Below are positions 46,391-55,766 of a DNA stretch of 64,000 nt, one piece after another. Numbering within the stretch: position 1 is the first letter of the stretch; the number at the start of each line of letters is the position of its first letter. Both the position numbers and the translations under genes were made by a program. Origin of the DNA: an uncultured Actinobaculum sp. (GTDB lineage Bacteria; Actinomycetota; Actinomycetes; Actinomycetales; Actinomycetaceae); assembly GCA_938020505.1 (NCBI GenBank), contig CALIHR010000020.1:30434-94433 (forward strand), in the 5' to 3' direction. Under the pieces are notes generated by a model, which was given only the letters and a program-made list of their open reading frames with translations, was not told where the DNA came from and made no database searches.

Positions 46391-47952
46391 TGCTCCGGCG
46401 CATGCGTTTCGAAATACCTGTCCGCCTTGTCTCGCCCCTGCATTACGGGGCTCTGGATCCGGTTGCCGAGCGTCAAGTAAACGAGACGGGAAAGAAGGAC
46501 GAGTACGGTCAGGATCGTTTGCTCGCCAGAAATGCGTCCGGCGAGATCGTGCTGCGAGGAACCGCTATCGCGGGCGTCCTCAAAGCCGCCTGTGGGGCTG
46601 AGCATGGCCAAGCCTGGGGCTCGTCAGACTCTTCCTCTCTCGTCGCCGTCGATGACTGTGTTCTCGACGTTGCCGAGCATCGCAGAACAGGCAATGCGAT
46701 CAACCGGTTCACGGGAAGCGTCACGGACGGCTCCCTCTACCACTATCAACTCGTCCCTCGCGGCACTCGCTTCACCATCGTTCTGCGAGCAGATTGCCGT
46801 CGCCATTGGGAGGTCGATGCCGTTCGGAGCGCCTTGAAGACTTGCCTCGGTCTGATCCGTTCCGGAGCTATTGCGTTCGGAGGACGGACGAATGTCGGCT
46901 GGGGCCTGGTCGAAGCAGCGACAGATCCTGATCAAGCGATGCCTCTGCATGTCGAAGATCTTCACACGCTTGACGGACTGACAGCTTGGCTCGCCAATGC
47001 TTCCAGCACTGAATCGATTGAGTCGGCGCTTCCTGCAGACGAGGAATCCTTTGCCATCTCCGTGGACTGGCGCCCGCTCGGAGCCATGTTCGTCGGCGCC
47101 GCCGCCACAACGCGTGAAGAGGCCGAGCGTGAACAAGAGATCGGTGAGGATGAACGGAAGAACATCTTGGAGCCGCTTGTCGAAGATGGCTGTCCTGTCA
47201 TTCCCGGATCCTCGATACGCGGGGCTCTGCGACATAGGGCGAGTCGCATTGCAAGGACCGTCCTTGCCGGGGCGGGAGAGGGAACTGGCTGGCAGACGAA
47301 AACGACCCATGAACAGATCGCGGCCGACCCTCGTCTCGTGCGCCGTCTCTTCGGCGACGCCCGCCGTCAAGGTGCCCTTCGGGTGCGGGATTCTCGGGCA
47401 TCCGTCAAACAGATTGCGCGGCGCGACCATGTTGCCATCGATCGATGGACCGGAGGAGCCATGTCCGGCGAGCGCGGAGTCGGAGACGAGGAGCGCGGCG
47501 GACGCCTCTTCGCCACCGACGAGGTTCTGTGCGAAAAATGGGAACCGATTCAGATAGACGTCCGTCCGCGTCTCCTAGGGGCTAACAGCGAACAGCAACG
47601 CGCTGCTCTGTGCTTGTTGTCTCTGGTGCTGGCTGAGATGGCCACAGGCCACATGGGCCTAGGCGGACTCGGCACACGAGGCGCGGGGCAGGTTGCTGTT
47701 ACGAAAGTGACCTGGGGGCGGATGCGATGCGGCAAGGAGTCCGAAGGGGGCGATTCTGCCGTTTACGAGAAGTGGATTTCGCACGCGCCTCAGACGCAGA
47801 AGGAAGGGGACCCGGTCGCCAGACTCTGCGAACAGAGCCGCAATGTGGCTCTGGAGCTCTTGTCCCATGCACGCGAGATTGCGCCGGCGAACGGATGGAC
47901 CGAGGCGCTTATTCGAGATGAGAGGGATGACGAGGAGACTGCTTGTGGCTGA
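46390..47952 (+). CDS. Long RAMP (Cas7-like) protein B, two domains
   Basis: 520 residues from ATG 46390. Domain 1 (1-~185) has 'FEIPVRLVSPLHYG', 'RLLARNASGEIVLRGTAIAGVLKAA' and the loop 'AIAFGGRTNVGWGLV'. Domain 2 (~210-440) has 'PVIPGSSIRGALRHRASRIA' (the canonical IPGSSLKGALR block), 'RRDHVAIDRWTGGA' (cf. DRxTGxA of Csm3/Cmr4) and 'GHMGLGGLGTRGAGQVAV'. It is thus a fusion of two Cas7-like units. In domain 1, Asp42 is a candidate nuclease residue. The next gene starts 8 bases before its stop. Confidence 0.8.
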   Translation: MLRRMRFEIPVRLVSPLHYGALDPVAERQVNETGKKDEYGQDRLLARNASGEIVLRGTAIAGVLKAACGAEHGQAWGSSDSSSLVAVDDCVLDVAEHRRTGNAINRFTGSVTDGSLYHYQLVPRGTRFTIVLRADCRRHWEVDAVRSALKTCLGLIRSGAIAFGGRTNVGWGLVEAATDPDQAMPLHVEDLHTLDGLTAWLANASSTESIESALPADEESFAISVDWRPLGAMFVGAAATTREEAEREQEIGEDERKNILEPLVEDGCPVIPGSSIRGALRHRASRIARTVLAGAGEGTGWQTKTTHEQIAADPRLVRRLFGDARRQGALRVRDSRASVKQIARRDHVAIDRWTGGAMSGERGVGDEERGGRLFATDEVLCEKWEPIQIDVRPRLLGANSEQQRAALCLLSLVLAEMATGHMGLGGLGTRGAGQVAVTKVTWGRMRCGKESEGGDSAVYEKWISHAPQTQKEGDPVARLCEQSRNVALELLSHAREIAPANGWTEALIRDERDDEETACG

Positions 47953-48448
47953 GAAAGAAGCGCAGACTCGCGTAGTTAAAGAGCTAGAAAAAGCCTGGTG
48001 GTCCGTCGCGAACGGAGCGGAAACGCTCAGCGACTGCCTGGCCGAGGCGGGACACGCGTCGTGGCAAGGCTGGGCTTTGACGACAACCGGCGCTCGCGCC
48101 GTCCGCCTCGTCGGATCGACCTTGCAAATCGCAGACGAGGATTCGAGCAAGGGGCAGCCGGTAAAACCCGATCTCGTATACGAACTGCGGCTATGGAACA
48201 CCGAGCACGATACTGACTCCCCGATTCTCGCCACCGAAATCCGGTGGATCAACGGCTACGGTTCGCGCCGGATCACAATCGGCACGGCTCAAGACAAGTT
48301 AACGGATCCAGAGCCGTGCCTTCTGCGCCCCAGCAGTGTCATGACGAAGGACTCACAAGATTTGTCCGTGATCGAAGTCTTCGTCGTCGAACCTCAGTAC
48401 GGCAATGTCGAATATGCCGATCAGATTGTTGTAGGAGCACTAGCATGA
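47945..48448 (+). CDS. Csx19/TIGR03984-like type III-associated protein
   Basis: 167 residues from GTG 47945. I see no RAMP motif. The pattern 'WQGWALTTTGARAVRLV' then 'PDLVYELRLWNTEHDTDSPILATEIRWINGYGSRRITIG' resembles the small TIGR03984 (Csx19) proteins of type III-D loci, in which L-x-E-L-R-x-F/W-N precedes a W-x-x-G-x-x-R-R core. It overlaps both neighbours, consistent with a stoichiometric complex member. Function of Csx19 is unknown. Confidence 0.5.
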   Translation: MAEKEAQTRVVKELEKAWWSVANGAETLSDCLAEAGHASWQGWALTTTGARAVRLVGSTLQIADEDSSKGQPVKPDLVYELRLWNTEHDTDSPILATEIRWINGYGSRRITIGTAQDKLTDPEPCLLRPSSVMTKDSQDLSVIEVFVVEPQYGNVEYADQIVVGALA

Positions 48449-50838
48449 TTCATCAGGCTTACAGCGGAATACCGACGCCCATTAGGAATGAGTTAAAGAA
48501 AAAAACGGATGCTCTGAGGCCTCCGGAAGGGGAATCGTTCTACGAAGACGCCCTTCCCGCTGGGCATGACCGGCTGGTTCCGGAACTCGTCTCAGGTGAG
48601 ATCGATGTGCGTATCACTGCGGCTACCGCCACCGTGCCCGGAATGCAGACTGATAGCGGTGCTCTCGCCGTCTCGTCTCGATCCGGAAACCCTAAGGGGG
48701 CGCAGAACTGGAATGACGCGGATATCCCAGTGACGACGCTCAAAGGGGTTCTTGCGAGCGCCTACGAAGCGGTGACGATGTCACGTTTCAGGATCTTTGG
48801 CGATCATTCGCATCAAATCACGAACCGTCGTTCAGCATCGGAGGCGCTCACGCTCTATCCGGTGTTCTTGTCTTATCAAGAGGGCAAAGGGTATCGTGTG
48901 CGCGTCATGCTGGGGGACAATGATGTTCCCAAAAAGGAGGAATGGAATTCTGTGCCCCCAATCGTCTGTGAGGCCTTTATCCCCGATTCTGTAAAAGCCG
49001 GAGTGGCCTTTTATGACGACAAAGGCAGCGAACTAGTCTTCTGGGGAGGTAAGAAGAAGTCCTGTGGTGACCAAGAGGCCGCTAATCGACGTGTGGAAAA
49101 AGCCCGCGAGCTCGCCCCTCATATGGCCCGCATCAAGGTAAAGCTTGTGAAAGAAGGTTTCTTCGATAACGATCGGTTTATTGTTAAGAGCATTGCGACA
49201 CAAGACGGCAGCCAGGAGACCCTGTTTGACACGAAAAAAGGCCAATCCCATCGAAAAGGGGGTGGAAAGGATAAGTCATCCGATTCTTATGGGTCATATG
49301 AAGGCGTAGTTGTGCGTACGACTCCGGATGACGCAAGCGAGCCTCTCATTGATACGAAAGTCAATGAGTTTTTCTTCTTTGACCGCTTCTTTGATAACCC
49401 CGAAAAAGCCCAGTACATCGACGTCCCTGACGCCGAAGGAGGCAATCCCGTGATCGACTCGCTTGCCGAGGTTCTTAACAGTTACATCGTCGAGTGCCGC
49501 GCCCTTAAGAAACGCGAGGAGGGGAGTCAAGGCGTTCAATCGGGAACCGGCACACGGACTAGCAAGGATCCCAACAATCGCTTAGTGTCCGATATCCTTG
49601 CCGCTCGCGGTGACAACGTCACTCGGGGCGAAATCAAGGACTACCTGCGGGAAAAAGCGGCAGAGCCTAATTCTATGGGGATTCCGCTGTTTGCGGAGAT
49701 CAGCTCGTCGAAGAAGAAGAACTCCCCCAGGGTTGTGTCTTTAACGCCAACGCAGGTCGGTCGGCGAGCTGTGGGGGTCCCGCCACATGAGTTAGCGGAG
49801 CAGGCAGGGATGCTTCCCTCAGAGAGTCTCGACGAATGCTCTCCTGCGGAGCGCTTGTGGGGATTTGCTCACGACGATGAACTCGGCGGTCGCGAAGAGG
49901 ACGGACAACGCCGCACTTCTCCTGGGTATCGTGGACATATCACTATTTGTCCTGTTGTTCCCGTGTCTGGATGCGACGGTCTGAAGCGGTCGGGAAAAGG
50001 GGACCAGTGGGTCCTCAATCCCCTCGCCACGCCCAAGCCTTCCAGCGGCGCCCCCTATCTACGTGGCCTCAAAGGTCAGACCGTTGACGAGGCTTCGACT
50101 CGAGGGGAGATGTTTAAAAAGAATATGTCGCTAATTCGTAAAGCGTACCCTACTCATCGCGGCGAGCTGAGCAACAAGGGGCTTCCTTCTAGGGCTGCTG
50201 TAGCTGATGATGGCGAACCCGGGACACAGAATACGCGTCTTGTCTCGTATCTCAAGCCTGGCGCCGCATTTACCACAACTATTATGTTCGATAACGTTAC
50301 GCGGCAAGAACTGGCTGTACTTCTTTGGCTCCTCACGCCAGAGCGCCTGGTTCCCGACGGTGAACGCAGTAAGTTTGTTTCTAGAAGCGAGCATGTTGTG
50401 GGCTACCATCGTCTAGGGCATGGAAAACCCTACGGACTGGGGAGTGTGGAGATCAGGGCGACTGATGTTCGTTTCGCTGAAAATAGCGACGTAGCGACGG
50501 CCTATAGGAGTCTCAGCGGATGTTTAGGTATTTTTGATGGGGTTCATAACGGTTCGTTGGCCGACTTGGAAGTGCTTAAATCCTTCTTAGAGCATCTTCC
50601 CAAGGGTTTTAAGGACTCCCTCCCGGTGCGTGCGTTCCAACGTGCGTCATTTGGATTTGTTGACAAAGGAGGGAAACCCGAGGATGTGACGTATCCGAAA
50701 TCGGAAGGCTCGGGTGACCTTTCTCCGATCATTGGATGGTTTTCAAAACGAGAGACTAGCAGAGTAACCAGGAATCAAGATATAAACGATCCGCGTTATT
50801 ATATTGAGTCACTCGCTGATCCTGAGTCTAAAGAATAG
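48445..50838 (+). CDS. TIGR03986-like RAMP protein
   Basis: 797 residues from ATG 48445, overlapping the previous stop (ATGA). 'LVSGEIDVRITAATATVPG' then 'DIPVTTLKGVLASAYEAVTMSRFRIFGD' is the RAMP strand plus the degenerate IPGSSLKG block. Central region ~210-420 is Lys/Asp-rich and variable. 'PAERLWGFA' and 'YRGHITICPVVPV' at ~470-510, then 'LGHGKPYGLGSVEIRATDV' near 665 is the Gly-rich loop. The length and order match TIGR03986-type RAMP proteins that accompany TIGR03984. It is the last intact gene of the operon. Confidence 0.7.
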   Translation: MIHQAYSGIPTPIRNELKKKTDALRPPEGESFYEDALPAGHDRLVPELVSGEIDVRITAATATVPGMQTDSGALAVSSRSGNPKGAQNWNDADIPVTTLKGVLASAYEAVTMSRFRIFGDHSHQITNRRSASEALTLYPVFLSYQEGKGYRVRVMLGDNDVPKKEEWNSVPPIVCEAFIPDSVKAGVAFYDDKGSELVFWGGKKKSCGDQEAANRRVEKARELAPHMARIKVKLVKEGFFDNDRFIVKSIATQDGSQETLFDTKKGQSHRKGGGKDKSSDSYGSYEGVVVRTTPDDASEPLIDTKVNEFFFFDRFFDNPEKAQYIDVPDAEGGNPVIDSLAEVLNSYIVECRALKKREEGSQGVQSGTGTRTSKDPNNRLVSDILAARGDNVTRGEIKDYLREKAAEPNSMGIPLFAEISSSKKKNSPRVVSLTPTQVGRRAVGVPPHELAEQAGMLPSESLDECSPAERLWGFAHDDELGGREEDGQRRTSPGYRGHITICPVVPVSGCDGLKRSGKGDQWVLNPLATPKPSSGAPYLRGLKGQTVDEASTRGEMFKKNMSLIRKAYPTHRGELSNKGLPSRAAVADDGEPGTQNTRLVSYLKPGAAFTTTIMFDNVTRQELAVLLWLLTPERLVPDGERSKFVSRSEHVVGYHRLGHGKPYGLGSVEIRATDVRFAENSDVATAYRSLSGCLGIFDGVHNGSLADLEVLKSFLEHLPKGFKDSLPVRAFQRASFGFVDKGGKPEDVTYPKSEGSGDLSPIIGWFSKRETSRVTRNQDINDPRYYIESLADPESKE

Positions 50839-50846
50839 GGAGGAGA

Positions 50847-51008
50847 CTGTGGCAGCTACAAGTCCCAGATGTGTATGCTGTGTCAGCCAAAGAGCTCTTG
50901 AAAGCAGCTAATCTGAGACTTCGTCACTTCTGCGATGCAGGCCGGTGCTGTCAAAGACAAAGGCGGTCCCGTGCGCCTCGCCGCGTACAGGGCAGGTTTA
51001 ATGTTTAG
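50847..51008 (+). pseudogene. Truncated sixth gene of the type III-like operon
   Basis: A strong ribosome site (GGGAGGAGA) directly follows the last RAMP gene but no ATG lies at the right distance. The frame from CTG 50847 reads WQLQVPDVYAVSAKELLKAA then NLRLRHFCDAGRCCQ and stops at 51008. It looks like the N-terminus of a real gene that lost its start codon and its 3' end. A GTG at 50849 in another frame gives only 20 codons. Family unknown. Confidence 0.35.
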
Positions 51009-53177
51009 TCGGTCACTAAAAATGGGGCGTTCTGCTTCGGTGGTTGTATGCGGGCTAGCAGGGATCGGGCAGTTTACGAAGAACCCGGTGACCAGGTCTT
51101 TGGCGAAGTGCGCCAAGGACGCGGAGAGAGAAGGGCCAGGCCTGCCACCACAGGGTGCGCCTGACAGTCGGACTCTTCTTTCGAGGCCGAATGACCTGCG
51201 ATGCAGTTTCTTCAGTGGATTCACGCTGATTCTGAGCGCTTTCGTCCATTCATCCCACTCTTTCCAAGATGCCATACAGATAGGTACAGATAGGCACCGA
51301 CATTCTATAATTTTGCTCCATTCCTGCAGGTCTGATCCGCTTCAACGGCCTTGTGTGCAGGATCCGCCATTCGCATAGGCTGCGTGGTTCAGCATCTGCT
51401 ATACAGCTGACCGTCTGTTGCGCAATTTCGCCTGGTTTCTTTCGGTACGTCTAGACAGATCGCCGTCTGGACTGGACGCCGTTGGTGGCGATCGCCGGCT
51501 GACGTTGTCCAGTTACTGCTGAATATGCGACTGGTGGCGACGGCGCTTGCCTGACCTGCTCGTGCTTGGCTTGATCGAGCGAGCCAACCCGAAGCGGCCT
51601 CGCAACAGTCTTCAGCGCTATAGAATCGCTGATTCCGACCGCGCGTACTGGCCGAAATGGAAGGAAGCTCTGACTGGCGGAAGCTCCGACTAGCACGGAG
51701 AGCGCGGGGTGCGTCTCAAGGCGGCGAAAGACACCGGTGGGACGGCGGCGTTCAGCGGAACGCAACGAACGGAACGCGGTGAAATTGAGTGAATGGAAGG
51801 AAAGACGTTGACACCGCAGGGTTCTCACGGCGGCTAGGGGTGAGCCGCAAGCGTGTTCGCGCGCTTCTTGACGGCAAGGCATCGCTTTTCGCATGCCGAT
51901 GTTTTTAATCTGGAGGCTCTTACCGGCATCCCGACAGGGTTATGGAAGCGTCATGAAACTGGCTATTGTCACGATTTAGCTTGCCGCGAGGCTGACGCGT
52001 GAAGAATCAGCAATAGGGCGCATCCTTATCCGTCGATTATTACGGATGACGGCTCTCCACCTTTGACGGGAACCCCGTCTTAGTAGGAACTCTGTCACCG
52101 CGACCAATTGCGTTGGAGCTGTGAACTGCTATTGATGATTTGGAGGTGAGACAAGTGGCCCTGGTGAGAGCGAGCAGCTCGGGACAGGCTGTGCGACGTC
52201 GGACTCGCTGACAGCGGTTGCCTCCCTTCGATAGCCTGGTGCCCATCGCCGCGGCGAAAACGAGAGTCGGAGACGGGAGAAACTGGGGACCGGGGAAAAG
52301 CCTGAGGTAAGGAAAGCCGGAGGCGGGGAAGCCTGGGATAAGGCGAGCCAGAGAGAATGGGAGTCAGGATGGGGCATTGTGCGTACAGAGTCATCGACAG
52401 AGGGGCCTACCACGGGTTCGATGAGTTCCAGGCGCCGCAGTTTTTCGCGGATGGCATCGCGCAGCGTTTGACCGAGCCGGATTCTTTGGGCGGCGACAAG
52501 CGCTTCGCCATGTGTTGCGGGCTCTGCTTGAGAGTGTGCGTCGCGTTGACGACGTTCCTGCCGATTCCGTTGCGTCCTCCAACTGCATGCGGTGCGGCGG
52601 CTCTAGTGAGGCGATGCCGGTGGAAGTGTGAATCACGCAGGAAGATGGACTCTTACGAGCAGTGCGCCGTCGCCCGCGAACCCGTCGCCGACCCCGACGC
52701 GTGGATGTCCGCTTCCTGGGGCAACGGCGGTCTTAAGCACATGATCGTTTGCAGCCTGAAGAGGCCTTCGCTGGGGAGGCGGCGGTGCCTGTCTTCCGCG
52801 CCCACATTGAGGACGGCATGATTCGACCGCGTGAGCTGCTGCGTCATCTGGACGTCTGAATGTTCGTTGCGAACAGCAAATAGGTGCGAACGACGAAGCA
52901 GAGCGAACGGGGCGAACCAGTACAAGCCGGGGAGGAGCGGGAACGGCAAAGAAAGCTAGCGGTGAAGCGGAGCATGCCGACGGCGTGAGCAAGGAAGATC
53001 GAGACTTGCCGATTGTCTACCGAGAAGCCGGTCATATCGGCCGAGAGGCCGCTCATGTGTGCCGAGGGGCCGTTCAGATGCGTCGGCGGCAGCGATTAGA
53101 ATGAGAGGGCCCGGTGCTCCTTGCCGGGCCCAAACAGAGGACCGCAGCAATGGCCTCGACAGTTGGGGAGGAAAACC
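51009..53177. other. Graveyard of gene fragments
   Basis: 2.2 kb without an intact gene. Recognisable fragments on the plus strand: 51425-51692 in two frames (VWTGRRWWRSPADVVQLLLN ... then LPDLLVLGLIERANPKRPRN ... WKEALTGGSSD stop), 52420-52510 (GFDEFQAPQFFADGIAQRLT) and 52750-52858 (EAFAGEAAVPVFRAHIEDG ... LLRHLDV stop). Codons look real but frames are broken. I see no direct-repeat array. Most likely decayed island cargo. Confidence 0.5.
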
Positions 53178-54308
53178 ATGACGGATATGCCGATCAACGG
53201 GCCCACTCTTCGGTGGGTGCGGGAAAGCATGTTCATGGCGAGAGGCGAGCTTGCCCGGGCAGTAGGAACTTCTGAAGCGCGAATAGAGGCTTTCGAAACG
53301 GGCAGCGCGACGCCGACGCTCAGGCAGCTCCGCCTCATAGGGAAGAAGCTCGATAGAACTCTCGCTTTCTTCTTCACGATGCCTCCCGCGGAGTCCGACG
53401 TGCCCAGCGCCGCCGATTTTCGCGGATACGGCAGGGACCCCGTTCCGCCTCTGTTGGCGCGGGAAATGCGTCGGGCGGAGCAGTACCGAGAGGCCGTGCT
53501 GGAACTGGAGGGGCCCATAGTGGCACCATCCCTCGTCGGGCACATCGGCGGAAGAAACATCGAAGCCAGGGCGCGCGAGATGCGCGGATTGCTGGGCCTT
53601 GCTCATGACTTCTTGCCGGAAAGCAAGCACGGAAAGCAGCCTTTCAATTATTGGCGGAGGCTCCTTGAAGACCATGGATTCCTCGTTTTTCAGACGACCA
53701 GGATAGATCACTCCGTTTTCCGCGGGCTGTCCATCTACCACGACCCTCTTCCCATAGTCCTTCTCAACGGTTCTGATGCGAGCAACGGGAAGACATTCAC
53801 CCTTTTTCACGAACTGGCGCATCTGGCGAACCGCACAAGCGGTCTATGCGCTCTAGAGGAAGGCCGCAACGAAGAAGCACTGGCAAATGCTTTCGCTGCA
53901 AACTTCCTGATGCCCGAGGCGGGGGTTGCGGGGCTCGTGTCCGACGTCGTCCAAGATTCTTGGGTCATGGCCGAAACGGTCGCCGAGAGTTTCAAAGTCA
54001 GCACTCTCGCCGCGGCTATTCGTTTGAAGACGCTTGGCTTAATCTCCGACGCGGATTTGGATGCTATTCGCGTAGAAAGTGATCGGCGGTGGAAGCTTAG
54101 CAGGGAAGAACAGAAGAAGGCGGGCGGGGGCCCGGCTGCTTGGCGGCTTCGTTTCCGAGACCTGGGCTCCGGTTATGTCGGCACGATTGCGCGAGCGTTG
54201 GAAGACGAGCGAGTCGATTGGCTTGAAGCGAGTTATCTGCTGAACGCGAAGACTCCCATGGTTCAGCAGATGATTGACGAGTACCACAGGATCGAGAACG
54301 GCGCATGA
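53178..54308 (+). CDS. XRE-ImmA/IrrE antitoxin-protease of a PIN toxin pair
   Basis: 376 residues from ATG 53178 (GGGGAGGAAAACC upstream). Residues ~8-65 are an XRE helix-turn-helix (TLRWVRESMFMARGELARAVGTSEARIEAFE-type). Residues ~135-270 are an ImmA/IrrE zinc peptidase with H211-E-L-A-H215 (TLFHELAHLAN) and the downstream Glu in 'EEALANAFAANFLMPE'. This COG2856 architecture is the usual partner of DUF4411 PIN-like toxins, whose gene follows with a 4-base overlap (ATGA). It likely autoregulates the pair. Confidence 0.88.
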   Translation: MTDMPINGPTLRWVRESMFMARGELARAVGTSEARIEAFETGSATPTLRQLRLIGKKLDRTLAFFFTMPPAESDVPSAADFRGYGRDPVPPLLAREMRRAEQYREAVLELEGPIVAPSLVGHIGGRNIEARAREMRGLLGLAHDFLPESKHGKQPFNYWRRLLEDHGFLVFQTTRIDHSVFRGLSIYHDPLPIVLLNGSDASNGKTFTLFHELAHLANRTSGLCALEEGRNEEALANAFAANFLMPEAGVAGLVSDVVQDSWVMAETVAESFKVSTLAAAIRLKTLGLISDADLDAIRVESDRRWKLSREEQKKAGGGPAAWRLRFRDLGSGYVGTIARALEDERVDWLEASYLLNAKTPMVQQMIDEYHRIENGA

Positions 54309-54767
54309 GCTTTACTTTGGATGCCAGTGTTCTTATCACTATGGAGCGTCGATATCCGCGCGAGTTCTTTCTCTCGCTTTGGGAGGCGATGGAGAGGGCG
54401 GCAGAGAATCGTGAGGTCTGTATCCGCGAAGTTGCCTACGGCGAACTCGAACGGGGCAATGATGATCTTGCGCCTTGGGCGAAGGGAATTGAAGGGTTTA
54501 TCTGCGGAACGACTGACGATGAGATCTTTACGGTGAGTCTGATTGCGCATGACCATCCAGGTTGGGTCCAGGGGCAGAAAAACAACGGTGATCCTATTCA
54601 TCATTGCGCATGCCAAGCATGAGCAAAGAACAGTCGTGACCGAAGAGAAACGGAAGGGGCCGGGGACCGAAGATCGGAATCAGAAGATTCCAAATGTCGC
54701 TGACGAGCACTGTGTTGAATGTGTGACCTTCTTCGAGTTTATGCGGGCGCAGCGATGGCGCTTCTGA
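54305..54767 (+). pseudogene. DUF4411 (PIN-like) toxin, one-base frameshift
   Basis: ATG 54305 opens 'MSFTLDASVLITMERRYPREFFLSLWEAMER', the PIN-like start with DASVLI, and continues through 'GNDDLAPWAKGIEGFI' to 'WVQGQKNNGD'. There the frame shifts: removing one base near 54596 restores 'DPFIIAHAKHEQRTVVTEEK ... IPNVADEHCVECVTFFEFMR', the conserved DUF4411 C-terminus with the last acidic residues, ending at 54767. As written the toxin is truncated to 105 residues and lacks part of its active site. Possible inactivation or sequencing error. Confidence 0.75.
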
Positions 54768-54953
54768 AAGCGGCCCCTCTGACGGAGACGGAAGAGCATC
54801 CGTGAGCGATAGGCGGGCGGAAAAGCGTCGGACGCATCCGTCATACTGGAGGTATGGGCGGTTTCAGATCGGGGATGCCTGCGGAGATGGAGGCGTCGCG
54901 CTGCCGTGCCGCTTCCGCGCCGCGGACTCCGAGTTTAAGCAGCTAGGGACGGA

Positions 54954-55106
54954 ATGCCAGACGAAGGGACGCGCGTGGTCAACAAAGGGAGACGCGTGGT
55001 CAACAAAGGGACGCGCGTGGTCAACAAAGGGATGCACGTGGCCGACGAAGGAAGGCGCATGGTCCAGAATGGGACGCACATGCTTCAGAAAGGAACGCAC
55101 ATGGTC
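54954..55106 (+). repeat. Seven 21-bp tandem repeats, each with an SD-like AAAGG and a start codon
   Basis: Start codons in one frame at 54954 (ATG), 54975, 54996, 55017, 55038 (all GTG), 55059, 55080 and 55101 (all ATG). Each is preceded 7-8 bases earlier by AAAGG or GAAGG. The unit encodes (V/M)VNKGTR. Units at the 5' end are near identical; those near the gene have diverged. Confidence 0.85.
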
Positions 55107-55766
55107 AATCGCGCATACCTGTACAGCCTCGACAACCGGCCGGTCAGCTACTTCGACCGCCCGGAGAAGGCCAGCGGGCTCTCCGAGTGGCCCGACACCG
55201 TCCCGATCTCCTACCGCATCCTCGCCTCGGGAAACACTCAGATTTGCTCATCCCTCATCGCCAACGGCCTCAAAGGCGCCCCCGACGTCAAGGTCTACGC
55301 CATAAACGGGGAATACGACGTCGGGTTCGCCCGTTTCTTGAGGTTCATCGACGTGATTCGCTTCGTCTCGGGCAGCTCGCACTTCGAGGCCCCAAAGCTG
55401 CTCGACGAAACGATTTCAACTCGGTCCTTCCTCGATCTGCACATGAACAAGTACGTGCAGCTCGAAACCGTTGAACTCGACATTCTCTCCGGCGGCGACG
55501 AGGCGATGATGAAAGAGATGGTCGAAGCCGAAGCCTCGATGTGCACGTGGGTCGGCGAATCCATCGACGCCCTCCCAAGCGACACGAACGAAGCCGCGGC
55601 AGTCGTCTACGAATCCAGCGTCAAGGGCGCCGGTCCATTCGCGGGCCTGCGTTTCGACGACAAGTACGACGCCGGCCGCGCCCCCCTCGGATTCCGTTGG
55701 AGCGAGACGCTCAACTTTGCCATGCCGACCCGCGCCGAATTTGAGGAGACGAAAGGCGGCGACTAG
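54954..55766 (+). CDS. Hypothetical protein with repeated translation-start region
   Basis: 270 residues if translated from ATG 54954; 221 from ATG 55101, which starts the non-repetitive part (VNRAYLYSLDNRPVSYFDRP). The folded part has 'RILASGNTQICSSLIANGLKGAPDVKVYAINGEYDVGFARFLRFIDVIR' and 'LDLHMNKYVQLETVELDILSGGD', resembling DUF7822-like cytosolic proteins, function unknown. The last 56 bases overlap the convergent POT transporter gene. No signal or TM. Confidence 0.7.
   Translation: MPDEGTRVVNKGRRVVNKGTRVVNKGMHVADEGRRMVQNGTHMLQKGTHMVNRAYLYSLDNRPVSYFDRPEKASGLSEWPDTVPISYRILASGNTQICSSLIANGLKGAPDVKVYAINGEYDVGFARFLRFIDVIRFVSGSSHFEAPKLLDETISTRSFLDLHMNKYVQLETVELDILSGGDEAMMKEMVEAEASMCTWVGESIDALPSDTNEAAAVVYESSVKGAGPFAGLRFDDKYDAGRAPLGFRWSETLNFAMPTRAEFEETKGGD

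Noticed and set aside
50883..51378. Overlapping open frames on both strands after the RAMP operon
   Set aside because: Neither has a ribosome site or recognisable domain; treated as degraded sequence.
50839..53177. CRISPR array downstream of the Cas10 operon
   Set aside because: I read both strands for 25-37-bp direct repeats at regular spacing and found none.
54802..55305. Alternative frame over the 21-bp repeats
   Set aside because: It reads Trp-Ser-Thr-Lys-Gly repeats and loses sense where the other frame becomes a clear protein (from 55101).
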